Shown here in pieces: positions 1 through 6,686 of a stretch of DNA of 21,471 bases; position 1 is the first letter of the stretch; each line of letters starts with the position of its first letter. Origin of the DNA: Enterococcus_E cecorum_B (GTDB taxonomy: Bacteria; Bacillota; Bacilli; Lactobacillales; Enterococcaceae); NCBI GenBank assembly GCA_946499615.1, contig CAMMST010000042.1, positions 1 to 21,471 on the forward strand, written 5' to 3'. The notes under the pieces were generated by a model that was not told the origin of the DNA, ran no database searches, and saw nothing but the letters and a program-made list of their open reading frames with translations. The translations under genes and the position numbers were made by a program.

Positions 1-52
1 AAAACTACAGCCTTCCAAGCTGTTGTCGCGAGTTCGATTCTCGTCACCCGCT
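1..52 (+). tRNA. tRNA-Gly (TCC), 5' end cut by window edge
   Basis: The anticodon stem ACAGC/GCTGT (7-11 and 19-23) encloses a 7-base loop with TCC at 14-16. It is followed by a T-arm with TTCGATT and the acceptor strand CACCCGC with discriminator T. About 20 bases of the 5' acceptor and D-arm lie outside the window. It decodes GGA and is the first visible member of a four-tRNA cluster. The 3' CCA is not encoded. Confidence 0.93.
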
Positions 53-65
53 TTAGTTTTATTAT

Positions 66-139
<74 letters not shown>

Positions 140-171
140 TTTCATATCAATTACCATACATAATTGGTATT

Positions 172-259
172 GGGGAAGTACTCAAGTGGCTGAAGAGGCG
201 CCCCTGCTAAGGGTGTAGGTCGGGAAACTGGCGCGAGGGTTCAAATCCCTCCTTCTCCG
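172..259 (+). tRNA. tRNA-Ser (GCT)
   Basis: An 88-base class II tRNA with a long variable arm. The anticodon GCT is at 206-208 in loop CTGCTAA, so it reads AGC/AGU. The acceptor GGGGAAG pairs with CTTCTCC, with one G-T wobble at the third pair, and the discriminator is G as expected for serine. The T-loop is TTCAAAT. Confidence 0.96.
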
Positions 260-268
260 TAATATATT

Positions 269-340
269 GGTCCGTTGGTCAAGTGGTTAAGACACCGCCC
301 TTTCACGGCGGTAACACGGGTTCGAATCCCGTACGGATCA
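269..340 (+). tRNA. tRNA-Glu (TTC)
   Basis: Complete 72-base cloverleaf. The acceptor GGTCCGT pairs with ACGGATC, the anticodon stem CCGCC/GGCGG encloses TTC at 302-304, the T-loop is TTCGAAT and the discriminator is A. It is the last gene of the cluster and sits directly before a hairpin terminator. Confidence 0.97.
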
Positions 341-347
341 TGCATTG

Positions 348-378
348 GAAGTGATGGCAATATCACTTCTATTTTTTT
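348..378 (+). terminator. Intrinsic terminator of the tRNA cluster
   Basis: GAAGTGAT (348-355) pairs perfectly with ATCACTTC (362-369) around a 6-base loop and is followed by a T-rich run. It begins 8 bases after tRNA-Glu, so it most likely ends the tRNA transcript. Between it and the next promoter (379-557) I see no gene. One CcpA cre-like sequence around 389-404 (TGTAAACGTTTT core) matches only part of the consensus. Confidence 0.85.
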
Positions 379-557
379 ATCCTTAATAATGTAAACGTTT
401 TATTGTGGATAGAAATATTGTCTCGAAGATAGGATGAGTATGGCTGTGAGTGTAATCCTAGGAATGATTGCAGATTTAAAACGGCTGAATTCTATGATAG
501 AAAATTCAATAGGAAAGAAAATCCATCTGGGGACTGAAGGAAACTCGATACGAAGTG

Positions 558-566
558 TGTTATACT
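558..566 (+). promoter_or_regulatory. Extended -10 promoter for the 599 gene
   Basis: TATACT (561-566) is preceded by TG one base upstream (TGTTATACT), the extended -10 arrangement. No convincing -35 is seen. Transcription would begin near 573, which leaves a short leader carrying AAGTGAG before the ATG at 599 and makes the ATG at 581 an unlikely start. Confidence 0.55.
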
Positions 567-598
567 TTAGCTAAGAGAAAATGAAAGAAGTGAGTGCT

Positions 599-796
599 AT
601 GCGTATTTTTGCATATGTCTTATTGGCTCTCGGTATGTATGAAGCTTATTTTGTGTCAAAAGCAATTTGTCTGGAAAAGAATGGACAAAAACAAGAAGTA
701 GCTATAGCCTTACCATTGGGGATTCCTCAGGGTTTGATGTTTGTGGCTTTAATGTTCTTGCTAGGGATTAGTTTTCTATTACCTAGCTGTTGGTAA
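599..796 (+). CDS. Small membrane protein, function unknown
   Basis: A 65-residue protein with two hydrophobic segments: roughly residues 2-18 (IFAYVLLALGMYEAYFV) and 44-62 (GLMFVALMFLLGISFLL). A charged loop joins them (CLEKNGQKQE). It is probably a two-pass membrane protein with both short termini on one face. I start it at 599 because AAGTGAG lies just upstream and because a start at 581 would sit almost at the predicted transcription start. The next gene begins 23 bases later on the same strand, so the two are probably cotranscribed up to the terminator at 1139. I do not recognise a family. Confidence 0.6.
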   Translation: MRIFAYVLLALGMYEAYFVSKAICLEKNGQKQEVAIALPLGIPQGLMFVALMFLLGISFLLPSCW

Positions 797-819
797 TGAA
801 ATAGAAATGGGGCAATGAA

Positions 820-1137
820 ATGTCTGAAATGAAATTGGGTATTCGTTATCTTGAAGAACTGCAAAAAGCATTTAGTCATCGTTTGTTGCAGACAAGTGAT
901 GAAATCAAGTTTTCTGAAAGTTTAAATGATTGTTTAAAACAAGTGAAGCAACAAGAAAAAGTAGATAATCGCTACTATATTTGCTTAGAACGTTTTTATC
1001 AACAAGCAAGCCTATTGATTGGGTTATCGACCTTACAATTATCAGATGAGGAAAAGCAAGATTGGTTAGCCTTTAGAAAATGGCATGAAGAAGTGGTTAA
1101 ACCTAATCTACACTTATATGGTCCGGTGATTATCTAA
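820..1137 (+). CDS. Small helical cytosolic protein, function unknown
   Basis: A 105-residue protein, charged and rich in Gln, Lys, Glu and Leu, with no signal peptide or membrane segment and a predicted mostly helical character. A GGGG-containing ribosome binding site lies about 10 bases before the ATG. It is second in a likely two-gene unit with the 599 membrane protein and is closed by the hairpin at 1139-1171. Size and helical look resemble class IIa bacteriocin immunity proteins, but I see no defining motif and no bacteriocin gene nearby, so that is only a possibility. Confidence 0.6.
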   Translation: MSEMKLGIRYLEELQKAFSHRLLQTSDEIKFSESLNDCLKQVKQQEKVDNRYYICLERFYQQASLLIGLSTLQLSDEEKQDWLAFRKWHEEVVKPNLHLYGPVII

Positions 1138-1138
1138 A

Positions 1139-1171
1139 AAAAGAGCACGTTTATCATGAGCGTGCTCTTTT
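1139..1171. terminator. Bidirectional terminator between convergent genes
   Basis: AAAAGAGCACG (1139-1149) pairs perfectly with CGTGCTCTTTT (1161-1171). The A-run on one side and T-run on the other let it work on both strands. It ends the 820 gene and, on the minus strand, the response regulator, whose stop codon (1170-1172) overlaps the edge of the hairpin. Confidence 0.85.
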
Positions 1172-1874
1172 AAGTTTCTAGTTTGTTGAGAAAAGTGGGA
1201 ATTTGACTTTCTTGCAAGTGATAGCGTTGATAAGGTCGTCCCACTTTGAGATAGATGGTTTCGCTGGTCAGGATTTGATGTTGCTCGAGAAATTGGATAT
1301 ATTTACGAATCGAGACATGGGAAAGGGATAACTCAGCAGCCAATTCCTGAATAGTAAAGCTTGTTTGGCGATTTTTTAGATGGTTGAGGATCTGAATAAG
1401 CGTATCTTTGCTCAAGCCTTTCTCGATTTCAATAGTAGTTTGACTCGTAACTGCAGGCTGAAAAAGCGCATCTAGACTAGCTTGGTCGATGAATTCTTGT
1501 TGCAGCATGCTTCGTTTTTGTTGCCATTTCAGAATTGCTTGTTGGAATCGTTCGAAGGTAAAGGGTTTAATTAGATAATCAATCACGCCAGCTTGCAAGG
1601 CTTGTTGGGCGAATTGGCTCTGAGTCGCGGCACTAATAATAATTACATCTGGAACCTTTGTAAGCCCATCGATTTCACTTAACAAATCTAAACCATGCGC
1701 CTCTTTTAAATGAATATCGAGTAAAATTAGGTCGATATCCTCGTTCTTTAAATATTGCCGTGCTTCATCTAAGTCTTTGCCGCCCACGATTTGATAGGTC
1801 GCATCAATTTTGTGTAAATAGCCTCGATGAATACGCTGAATCATAGGCTCATCTTCAACCATTAATATCTTCAT
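1170..1874 (-). CDS. DcuR/CitT-family response regulator
   Basis: A 234-residue transcriptional response regulator. The receiver domain (about 1-120) has the acidic pair E7/D8, the phosphoacceptor D53 in LILLDIHL, the switch S81 and K103 in the LIKPF motif. The C-terminal part has a helix-turn-helix near 175-205 (FTIQELAAELSLSHVSIRKY), the arrangement of the CitB/DcuR/MalR group that controls citrate, malate and C4-dicarboxylate genes. Its ATG overlaps the stop of the kinase gene by four bases (ATGA), so the two are translationally coupled. A ribosome binding site AGAGGA lies upstream. The divergent fumarate-reductase-type gene is its most plausible target; that is inference from position. 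Confidence 0.88.
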   Translation of the reverse strand: MKILMVEDEPMIQRIHRGYLHKIDATYQIVGGKDLDEARQYLKNEDIDLILLDIHLKEAHGLDLLSEIDGLTKVPDVIIISAATQSQFAQQALQAGVIDYLIKPFTFERFQQAILKWQQKRSMLQQEFIDQASLDALFQPAVTSQTTIEIEKGLSKDTLIQILNHLKNRQTSFTIQELAAELSLSHVSIRKYIQFLEQHQILTSETIYLKVGRPYQRYHLQESQIPTFLNKLET

Positions 1875-3391
1875 AAAATCCTCTTTTCTGTTATAAATTG
1901 AATCTCTAAATGAGTATCTTTGCGGTGTAAGTGCATCTGGGTGTGTTCCTCATTTAGGATTTGTTGGAAAAATGCTTCACTTAATTTGTTTTGATAATCT
2001 TCAAGCTTTTGCGCACTAGCTTGAATCATCATAGTAAGAGTGAGTTTTTGTGCGTCCTCTTGTAATTGTACCTCTAGTTTCTCTGGATAAGTTTGACTAA
2101 AGAGTTGTTGTGGATAGCGATAAATTTTTAAGAGATTCATCATGGTTTGACTGTCGGTAAATGCTGAAATTTCCCCTAAAATATCAAAATCAGTCGTAAC
2201 TTTAGCTTCAAGAAGTTGTTGCTGCCAATCTACTAAAAAGCTTGCTAATATCGGATTTTTCACCAATAAGCTGACTTTTTCGCTAAAAGCCTGTGTCATG
2301 TCTAATTGTTGTGCTAGAAAATCTTTCAACTGCTCATATTCGCCCAATTCTGTTAACCCGTATAAAATATGCATCTGGTTGAGATAATCATGAGTATGGG
2401 TTTGCAAGGTTTTTGCAAATTGCTGCGTCGATTGCAGTTGATGCGCCAAAAATAGGGTTTCAGTCGCATTTTTTAGTACAACCAAATGTCCGACCAACTT
2501 ACTTTTTACTTCAATTGGTGCAATCGAAACAAAGTAAGCTTGTCCGTTTTGCTGATAATATTGTTCTTGACGTTTATGAAAATCAAGTTGCGTGGACTCT
2601 TGAATCAAGTCCGTCCAGGGATGTCCGACTAAACTTTGCTCGAATAATCCAAGTTGTTGTGCTAAATGTTCAGCCTGATGATTGGCTAGTAGGATATGTT
2701 TTTGCAAATCCAGGACCATGACAATATCTTTGGTTTCATTAATCATTGCGTTGCGTTCTTCTAAAAGGCGGGCAATTTCTTTAGGCTCAAGATTATGTAG
2801 CTGTCCCTTGAGATGATAGGCCAGTCCAAATGCCACCCCTAGACCAATCAATAGACTCAGTAAAAGACTCCATTGATAATCATATAGTGTTTGGCGAACC
2901 ATTTGCTTTAAACTAACCAACTTAATGCCCAGTGCGACAACACCAATTTGCTTACCTTGATGCTTCACAGGCACAAAGACCCGTAACGAACGCCCCAGGG
3001 AACCCTTGCTGATAGAATGCGTAACTTTCCCTTGCAAGGCTTGCTTTTCGTCGCCTCCTTCAAAACTTTGCCCAATTTTATCTGGATTAGGGTGCGTGAG
3101 GCGAATACTATGATTATCCATCAGAACAATGAAATCCAGATGGTGATTTTTCGTGATTTGTAACAATTTTTGCTGCAAAGGTGGTGGGGCCTGTTTTTGT
3201 TCTAAGGCTGAAATGATATCCTCTTGTTTAGCGAGTTCGTGACCAAGCGTAGTGAGATTTTCGATTTGTTGCGTTTGGGTTTGCTTGGTGACATCGCGCA
3301 TTAAAAATAGATAAAAACTCGTAGCTAAAACGAGAATCACACCGATAAAGGTAAGTGATAAAAGCGTAAATAAGCGCATTCCTTTCTTCAT
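1871..3391 (-). CDS. DcuS/CitA-like sensor kinase with degenerate catalytic domain
   Basis: A 506-residue membrane sensor. TM1 is at about 4-30, an extracellular sensor region at 31-172 (probably single-Cache/PAS type), TM2 at about 174-192 and a cytoplasmic PAS domain at about 218-315. A SpoB-type dimerisation helix carries the candidate phospho-His H334 (QTHTHDYLNQMH). The rest should be an HATPase domain, but I cannot find an N box, a DxGxG G1 box or a GxGL G2 box in the last ~100 residues. I start at 3391 because AGGGAGGT lies 5-12 bases upstream. The in-frame ATG at 3412 falls inside the predicted -10 and cannot be in the transcript. The family senses citrate or C4-dicarboxylates; the ligand here is not known. 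Confidence 0.82.
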   Translation of the reverse strand: MKKGMRLFTLLSLTFIGVILVLATSFYLFLMRDVTKQTQTQQIENLTTLGHELAKQEDIISALEQKQAPPPLQQKLLQITKNHHLDFIVLMDNHSIRLTHPNPDKIGQSFEGGDEKQALQGKVTHSISKGSLGRSLRVFVPVKHQGKQIGVVALGIKLVSLKQMVRQTLYDYQWSLLLSLLIGLGVAFGLAYHLKGQLHNLEPKEIARLLEERNAMINETKDIVMVLDLQKHILLANHQAEHLAQQLGLFEQSLVGHPWTDLIQESTQLDFHKRQEQYYQQNGQAYFVSIAPIEVKSKLVGHLVVLKNATETLFLAHQLQSTQQFAKTLQTHTHDYLNQMHILYGLTELGEYEQLKDFLAQQLDMTQAFSEKVSLLVKNPILASFLVDWQQQLLEAKVTTDFDILGEISAFTDSQTMMNLLKIYRYPQQLFSQTYPEKLEVQLQEDAQKLTLTMMIQASAQKLEDYQNKLSEAFFQQILNEEHTQMHLHRKDTHLEIQFITEKRIL

Positions 3392-3410
3392 GTTTACCTC
3401 CCATTTCTTC

Positions 3411-3422
3411 ATTAGTATAGCA
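3411..3422 (-). promoter_or_regulatory. Extended -10 promoter of the two-component operon
   Basis: On the minus strand TGCTATACT places an extended -10 (TATACT, plus-strand 3414-3419) about 23 bases before the chosen kinase start at 3391. The spacing leaves room for the AGGGAGGT ribosome binding site. No strong -35 is visible. Confidence 0.55.
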
Positions 3423-3440
3423 TAAGCAGCAACGTACTTA

Positions 3441-3484
3441 AATTAATTAAAAAAACTTTCCCGTAACCTTTGTAACCGTTAAAC
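3441..3484. promoter_or_regulatory. Possible regulator-binding region between sensor operon and flavoprotein gene
   Basis: An AT-rich block (TTAATTAA at 3443-3450) is followed by a direct repeat GTAACC (3463-3468 and 3472-3477). It sits between the divergent promoters, where a DcuR-type regulator would bind. The stretch TTGTAACCGTTAAAC also partly resembles a CcpA cre site but has several mismatches. I see no clear -35/-10 pair for the plus-strand gene. Confidence 0.3.
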
Positions 3485-3550
3485 TGAAGATAGTTGCGTT
3501 GTCGAGATATTTGTGAAAGATAGCGCAAAAAGATGAAGGGGGAAATCTCA

Positions 3551-5056
3551 ATGAAAAAGTGGCTTTCAATTAGCTTATTAGCATGTTCAGCCTTACTTTT
3601 AACAGCATGTAACTCAGGAAAAAGCACCCAAACAAAGAGCAGTACAACCCAAAGCTCACAAGTAACTTCAAGTGCTTCTAAAAACGGCTATACCGATCCA
3701 AAAGAATTAAAGGATAGCTATGATGTGATTATTGTCGGAGCTGGTGGTGCAGGAATGACCGCAGCGATTGAAGCCAAAGATGCTGGTTTAAATCCGGTTA
3801 TCTTTGAAAAAATGCCGGTTGCAGGGGGAAATACATCCAAATCATCAAGTGGGATGAATGCAGCGGGTTCAAAATTCCAAAAAGCCCAAGGAATTAACGA
3901 TACGACAGATGCCTTTTACGAAGAAACACTAAAAGGTGGGAAAGGCACAAACGATAAAGAATTATTGCGTTATTTTGTTGACCATTCTGCTGAAGCCATT
4001 GATTGGTTAGACCAAAATGGCATCAAATTAGATAACTTAACCATTACCGGTGGGATGAGTGTGAAACGTACGCACCGCCCAACAGATGGTTCAGCAATCG
4101 GCGGGTATCTAGTGAAAGGTTTGGAACGCAATGTCGCTGAACGCAAAATTCCAATCTTTGTGAATGCAGATGTAAAAGACATTCATGCGGACAATGGTGT
4201 GGTTGATGGTGTGAAAGTTCAAATTCAAGGCGAAAAAGCGAAAAATATCAAAGCTAAAGCCGTAATCGTGACAACCGGAGGATATGGCGCAAGTAAAGAA
4301 ATTTTAGCTAAATATCGCCCTGATTTGAAAGATTATGTGACAACCAACTCTAAAGGTACAACGGGTGATGGGATTGCTTTAGTCGAAAAACTTGGCGGTC
4401 AAATCATTGATATGGATAAAGTGCAAATCCACCCAACTGTTAACCAAGAAAAAGGAATTTTAATTGGAGAAGCAGTACGTGGTGAAGGTGCGATTTTAGT
4501 TGATGATGAAGGAAATCGTTTTGTGAATGAAATGGATACGCGTGATAAAGTTTCGGCTGCAATCAATGCCTTACCGAAAAAACGTGCTTATCTTATCTTT
4601 GACCAAGGTGTAAGAAGCCGAGCAACTGCGATTGAATTCTATGCCAAACAAGGTTATGTCAAAGAAGGCAAGACGGTGGCTGATTTAGCGAAAACGATCA
4701 AAGTACCAAAAGCCAACTTAGAAAAAGCTGTTGAAAATTGGAATAAGGCGGTTGAAAGCAAACAAGATAGTGAATTTAACCGTACAACAGCGATGGAGCA
4801 TACTTTATCTACACCTAATTACTATGCGATTCAAATCGCCCCAGGTGTTCACTACTCAATGGGTGGGGTGAAGATTAACACCAATACTGAAGTGTTAAAT
4901 AAAGATAACCAACCAATTAAAGGATTATATGTGGCTGGTGAATTAGTAGGTGGCTTACATGGTGATAACCGAATCGGCGGTAACTCAGTAGCAGATATCG
5001 TGATTTTCGGTCGTCAAGCTGGACAACAAGCCGCAGCATTCGTCAAAGCGCAATAA
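3551..5056 (+). CDS. Surface lipoprotein fumarate-reductase-type flavoprotein
   Basis: A 501-residue FAD oxidoreductase of the soluble fumarate reductase / FrdA-like family. A lipoprotein signal ends in the lipobox LTAC with C20, followed by a Ser/Thr/Gln linker (21-45). The FAD dinucleotide motif VGAGGAG is at 62-68. The residues that bind and reduce fumarate in the family are all visible: H294 (IHPT), E307 and R310 (EAVR), R331 (TRD), H434 (GVHYSMGG) and R474 (NRIGGN). No N-terminal FMN-binding domain or heme motif is present, so the electron donor is unclear. Urocanate or another enoate reductase is an alternative. The start at 3551 has AAGGGGGA 7 bases upstream; the ATG at 3533 overlaps that site. 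The neighbouring DcuS/DcuR-like pair suggests induction by C4-dicarboxylates. Confidence 0.9.
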   Translation: MKKWLSISLLACSALLLTACNSGKSTQTKSSTTQSSQVTSSASKNGYTDPKELKDSYDVIIVGAGGAGMTAAIEAKDAGLNPVIFEKMPVAGGNTSKSSSGMNAAGSKFQKAQGINDTTDAFYEETLKGGKGTNDKELLRYFVDHSAEAIDWLDQNGIKLDNLTITGGMSVKRTHRPTDGSAIGGYLVKGLERNVAERKIPIFVNADVKDIHADNGVVDGVKVQIQGEKAKNIKAKAVIVTTGGYGASKEILAKYRPDLKDYVTTNSKGTTGDGIALVEKLGGQIIDMDKVQIHPTVNQEKGILIGEAVRGEGAILVDDEGNRFVNEMDTRDKVSAAINALPKKRAYLIFDQGVRSRATAIEFYAKQGYVKEGKTVADLAKTIKVPKANLEKAVENWNKAVESKQDSEFNRTTAMEHTLSTPNYYAIQIAPGVHYSMGGVKINTNTEVLNKDNQPIKGLYVAGELVGGLHGDNRIGGNSVADIVIFGRQAGQQAAAFVKAQ

Positions 5057-5080
5057 TCATAAACTTCATTTTCATTGCAA

Positions 5081-5118
5081 AAAAGACCAAGCAGATGATT
5101 AGGTTTGCTTGGTCTTTT
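5081..5118 (+). terminator. Terminator of the flavoprotein gene
   Basis: AAAAGACCAAGC (5081-5092) pairs perfectly with GCTTGGTCTTTT (5107-5118) and ends in a T-run. It lies 24 bases after the stop codon and separates the flavoprotein gene from the metK promoter. Confidence 0.88.
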
Positions 5119-5195
5119 CCCGTTCTCCTTGATTCTTTCTATCTATCACAGTTTGATTACAATTTGAAAAAAGTGCTTTCCTTTTAGGGTAAATC

Positions 5196-5204
5196 TGCTA
5201 TAAT
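5196..5204 (+). promoter_or_regulatory. Extended -10 promoter of metK
   Basis: TGCTATAAT (5196-5204) is a perfect extended -10 with a consensus TATAAT. The expected -35 region is weak. Predicted transcription starts near 5211, exactly where the SMK-box leader begins. Confidence 0.75.
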
Positions 5205-5210
5205 ACTATC

Positions 5211-5280
5211 GTTGCAAGTTCCCGAAAGGATTCGCCTCTTTGCGAAGATGCCTTGTAACCGAATAATTTTAGGGGGAATA
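5211..5280 (+). promoter_or_regulatory. SMK box (SAM-III) riboswitch upstream of metK
   Basis: GTTGCAAG (5211-5218) pairs with CTTGTAAC (5252-5259), and a variable hairpin TTCGC/GCGAA (5231-5235, 5242-5246) sits inside. The conserved segments GTTCCCGAAAGGAT and GATGCCTTGTAACCGAA match the SMK box I know from enterococcal and streptococcal metK leaders. TTCCC (5219-5223) can pair with GGGAA (5274-5278), which covers the ribosome binding site AGGGGGA. In the known system, bound SAM hides the ribosome binding site and stops MetK translation. No terminator is present, as expected for this translational switch. Confidence 0.9.
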
Positions 5281-5284
5281 CTTC

Positions 5285-6475
5285 ATGGTAGAAAAACATT
5301 TATTTACTTCAGAGTCTGTTTCTGAAGGACATCCGGATAAAGTCGCTGACCAAATTAGTGATGCGATTTTAGATGCAATTTTAGAAAAGGATCCAATGGC
5401 GCGTGTTGCTTGTGAAACTTCCGTAACCACTGGGCTAGTCTTAGTTTTTGGTGAAATTTCAACAACAGCATATGTGGATATTCAAAAAGTCGTGCGCAAA
5501 ACGATTAATGAAATTGGCTATACGCGTGCAAAATTTGGATTTGATGGAGATACAGTAGCCGTCTTAGTAGCGATTGATGAACAGTCACCAGATATCGCTC
5601 AAGGTGTGAATACGGCGTTAGAAGCAAGAGAAGAGAAAAAAGATGACAAAGATGAAACAGGTGCCGGTGACCAAGGTTTGATGTTTGGTTTTGCCGTAGA
5701 TGAAACACCTGAATTGATGCCTTTACCAATTGCTTTAAGTCACCGCTTAGTTCGTCGTTTGGCTGTTTTGCGTAAATCAGGGGAATTAAGCTATTTACGT
5801 CCTGATGCGAAATCACAAGTCACTGTTGAATATGATGAAAATGAGCAACCATTACGTATCGACACAGTGGTTATTAGTACGCAACATGATGAAGCCGTGG
5901 ATAATGCAACGATTCATCAAGATGTGATTGAAAAAGTCATCAAAGCAGAAATTCCAAGTGAACTTTTAGATGAGCAAACAAAATTTTATATCAACCCAAC
6001 TGGCCGTTTCGTTATCGGAGGTCCTCAAGGCGATGCTGGTTTAACTGGCCGTAAGATTATTGTGGATACTTATGGTGGTTATGCCCGTCATGGTGGGGGA
6101 GCCTTTTCTGGTAAAGACGCGACGAAGGTGGACCGCTCCGCAAGTTATGCCGCGCGTTATATCGCTAAAAATATCGTTGCAGCGAAATTAGCGAAGAAAT
6201 GTGAAGTGCAACTTGCCTATGCGATTGGAGTAGCGCAACCCGTTTCTATTTCAATCAATACATTTGGTACAGGGGTAGTGCCAAATGATCAATTAATTGC
6301 GGCTGTGCGTGAAAACTTTGATTTACGTCCAGCAGGTATTATCGAAATGCTAGATTTACGCCGCCCAATTTATCGTCAAACAGCAGCCTATGGTCATTTC
6401 GGTCGTACCGATGTCGATCTTCCATGGGAACATACGGATAAAGTAGATGCACTATTAGCTAGCGTCAAAGCTTAA
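5285..6475 (+). CDS. metK: S-adenosylmethionine synthetase
   Basis: A 396-residue methionine adenosyltransferase, full family length. It makes SAM from methionine and ATP in the cytosol as a tetramer. Visible signatures are GHPDK with H16 near the N-terminus, the first family signature GAGDQG at 126-131, and the glycine-rich phosphate-binding motif GGGAFSGKD at 270-278 followed by TKVDRS. The ribosome binding site AGGGGGA lies 8 bases upstream and is part of the SMK box, so translation is expected to fall when SAM is plentiful. The gene is monocistronic, closed by the hairpin at 6494-6545. Confidence 0.98.
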   Translation: MVEKHLFTSESVSEGHPDKVADQISDAILDAILEKDPMARVACETSVTTGLVLVFGEISTTAYVDIQKVVRKTINEIGYTRAKFGFDGDTVAVLVAIDEQSPDIAQGVNTALEAREEKKDDKDETGAGDQGLMFGFAVDETPELMPLPIALSHRLVRRLAVLRKSGELSYLRPDAKSQVTVEYDENEQPLRIDTVVISTQHDEAVDNATIHQDVIEKVIKAEIPSELLDEQTKFYINPTGRFVIGGPQGDAGLTGRKIIVDTYGGYARHGGGAFSGKDATKVDRSASYAARYIAKNIVAAKLAKKCEVQLAYAIGVAQPVSISINTFGTGVVPNDQLIAAVRENFDLRPAGIIEMLDLRRPIYRQTAAYGHFGRTDVDLPWEHTDKVDALLASVKA

Positions 6476-6493
6476 TCCAATACGTGATGATTC

Positions 6494-6545
6494 AGACATC
6501 TCACTTCACTCTATTGGCTAAAAGAGTGAGTGAGGTGTCTTTTTG
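6494..6545 (+). terminator. Terminator of metK
   Basis: A long stem, AGACATCTCACTTCACTCT against AGAGTGAGTGAGGTGTCT with one bulged base, is followed by TTTTT. It begins 18 bases after the metK stop. Confidence 0.88.
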
Positions 6546-6574
6546 TGTTGTAAAAATGAGGATAATTGTGGAGT

Positions 6575-6612
6575 TACTGAATGATAAGTTAGTGAAGTAT
6601 GATTCAGTAAAG
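6575..6612 (+). repeat. 38-bp direct repeat, copy 1 (imperfect palindrome)
   Basis: It is identical over 38 bases to 6638-6675. Each copy is itself an imperfect palindrome with perfect 8-base outer arms (TACTGAAT and ATTCAGTA), then a single G/G mismatch and ATA/TAT. Copy 1 ends exactly where the -35 hexamer of the ATPase promoter begins. An operator is the simplest reading. Confidence 0.85.
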
Positions 6613-6641
6613 TTGATTTTTATAGCAAACAAGATTATACT
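6613..6641 (+). promoter_or_regulatory. Promoter of the ATPase gene, between the two repeats
   Basis: TTGATT (6613-6618), a 17-base spacer and TATACT (6636-6641) make a good housekeeping promoter. The -35 abuts repeat copy 1 and the -10 overlaps the first bases of copy 2, so a protein bound to the repeats would cover the polymerase site. The predicted start of transcription lies within copy 2. Confidence 0.65.
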
Positions 6642-6675
6642 GAATGATAAGTTAGTGAAGTATGATTCAGTAAAG
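6638..6675 (+). repeat. 38-bp direct repeat, copy 2 (imperfect palindrome)
   Basis: Second identical copy, 63 bases downstream of the first. Its left end overlaps the -10 and its last bases (AAAG) form part of the ATPase ribosome binding site AAAGGAG. It would be transcribed, so it could also fold as an mRNA hairpin next to the start codon. Confidence 0.85.
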
Positions 6676-6686
6676 GAGAGATGCTT

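Noticed and set aside
389..404. CcpA cre-like site (TGTAAACGTTTT core)
   Set aside because: It mismatches the second half of the consensus and lies about 170 bases from the nearest promoter, so evidence is too thin.
440..574. A 44-codon ORF (MAVSVILGMIADLK...) after an AGGATGAG sequence
   Set aside because: It runs through the extended -10 promoter of the 599 gene, has no recognisable product and no promoter of its own.
3412..3627. Minus-strand ORF upstream of the sensor kinase
   Set aside because: It overlaps the start of the lipoprotein gene and the divergent promoters, has no ribosome binding site, and the plus-strand lipoprotein signal is clear.
6575..6675. Whether the two 38-bp repeats are a minimal CRISPR array
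   Set aside because: Only two copies with a 25-base spacer, no cas genes, and the promoter hexamers fit exactly in the spacer, so a regulatory role explains it better.
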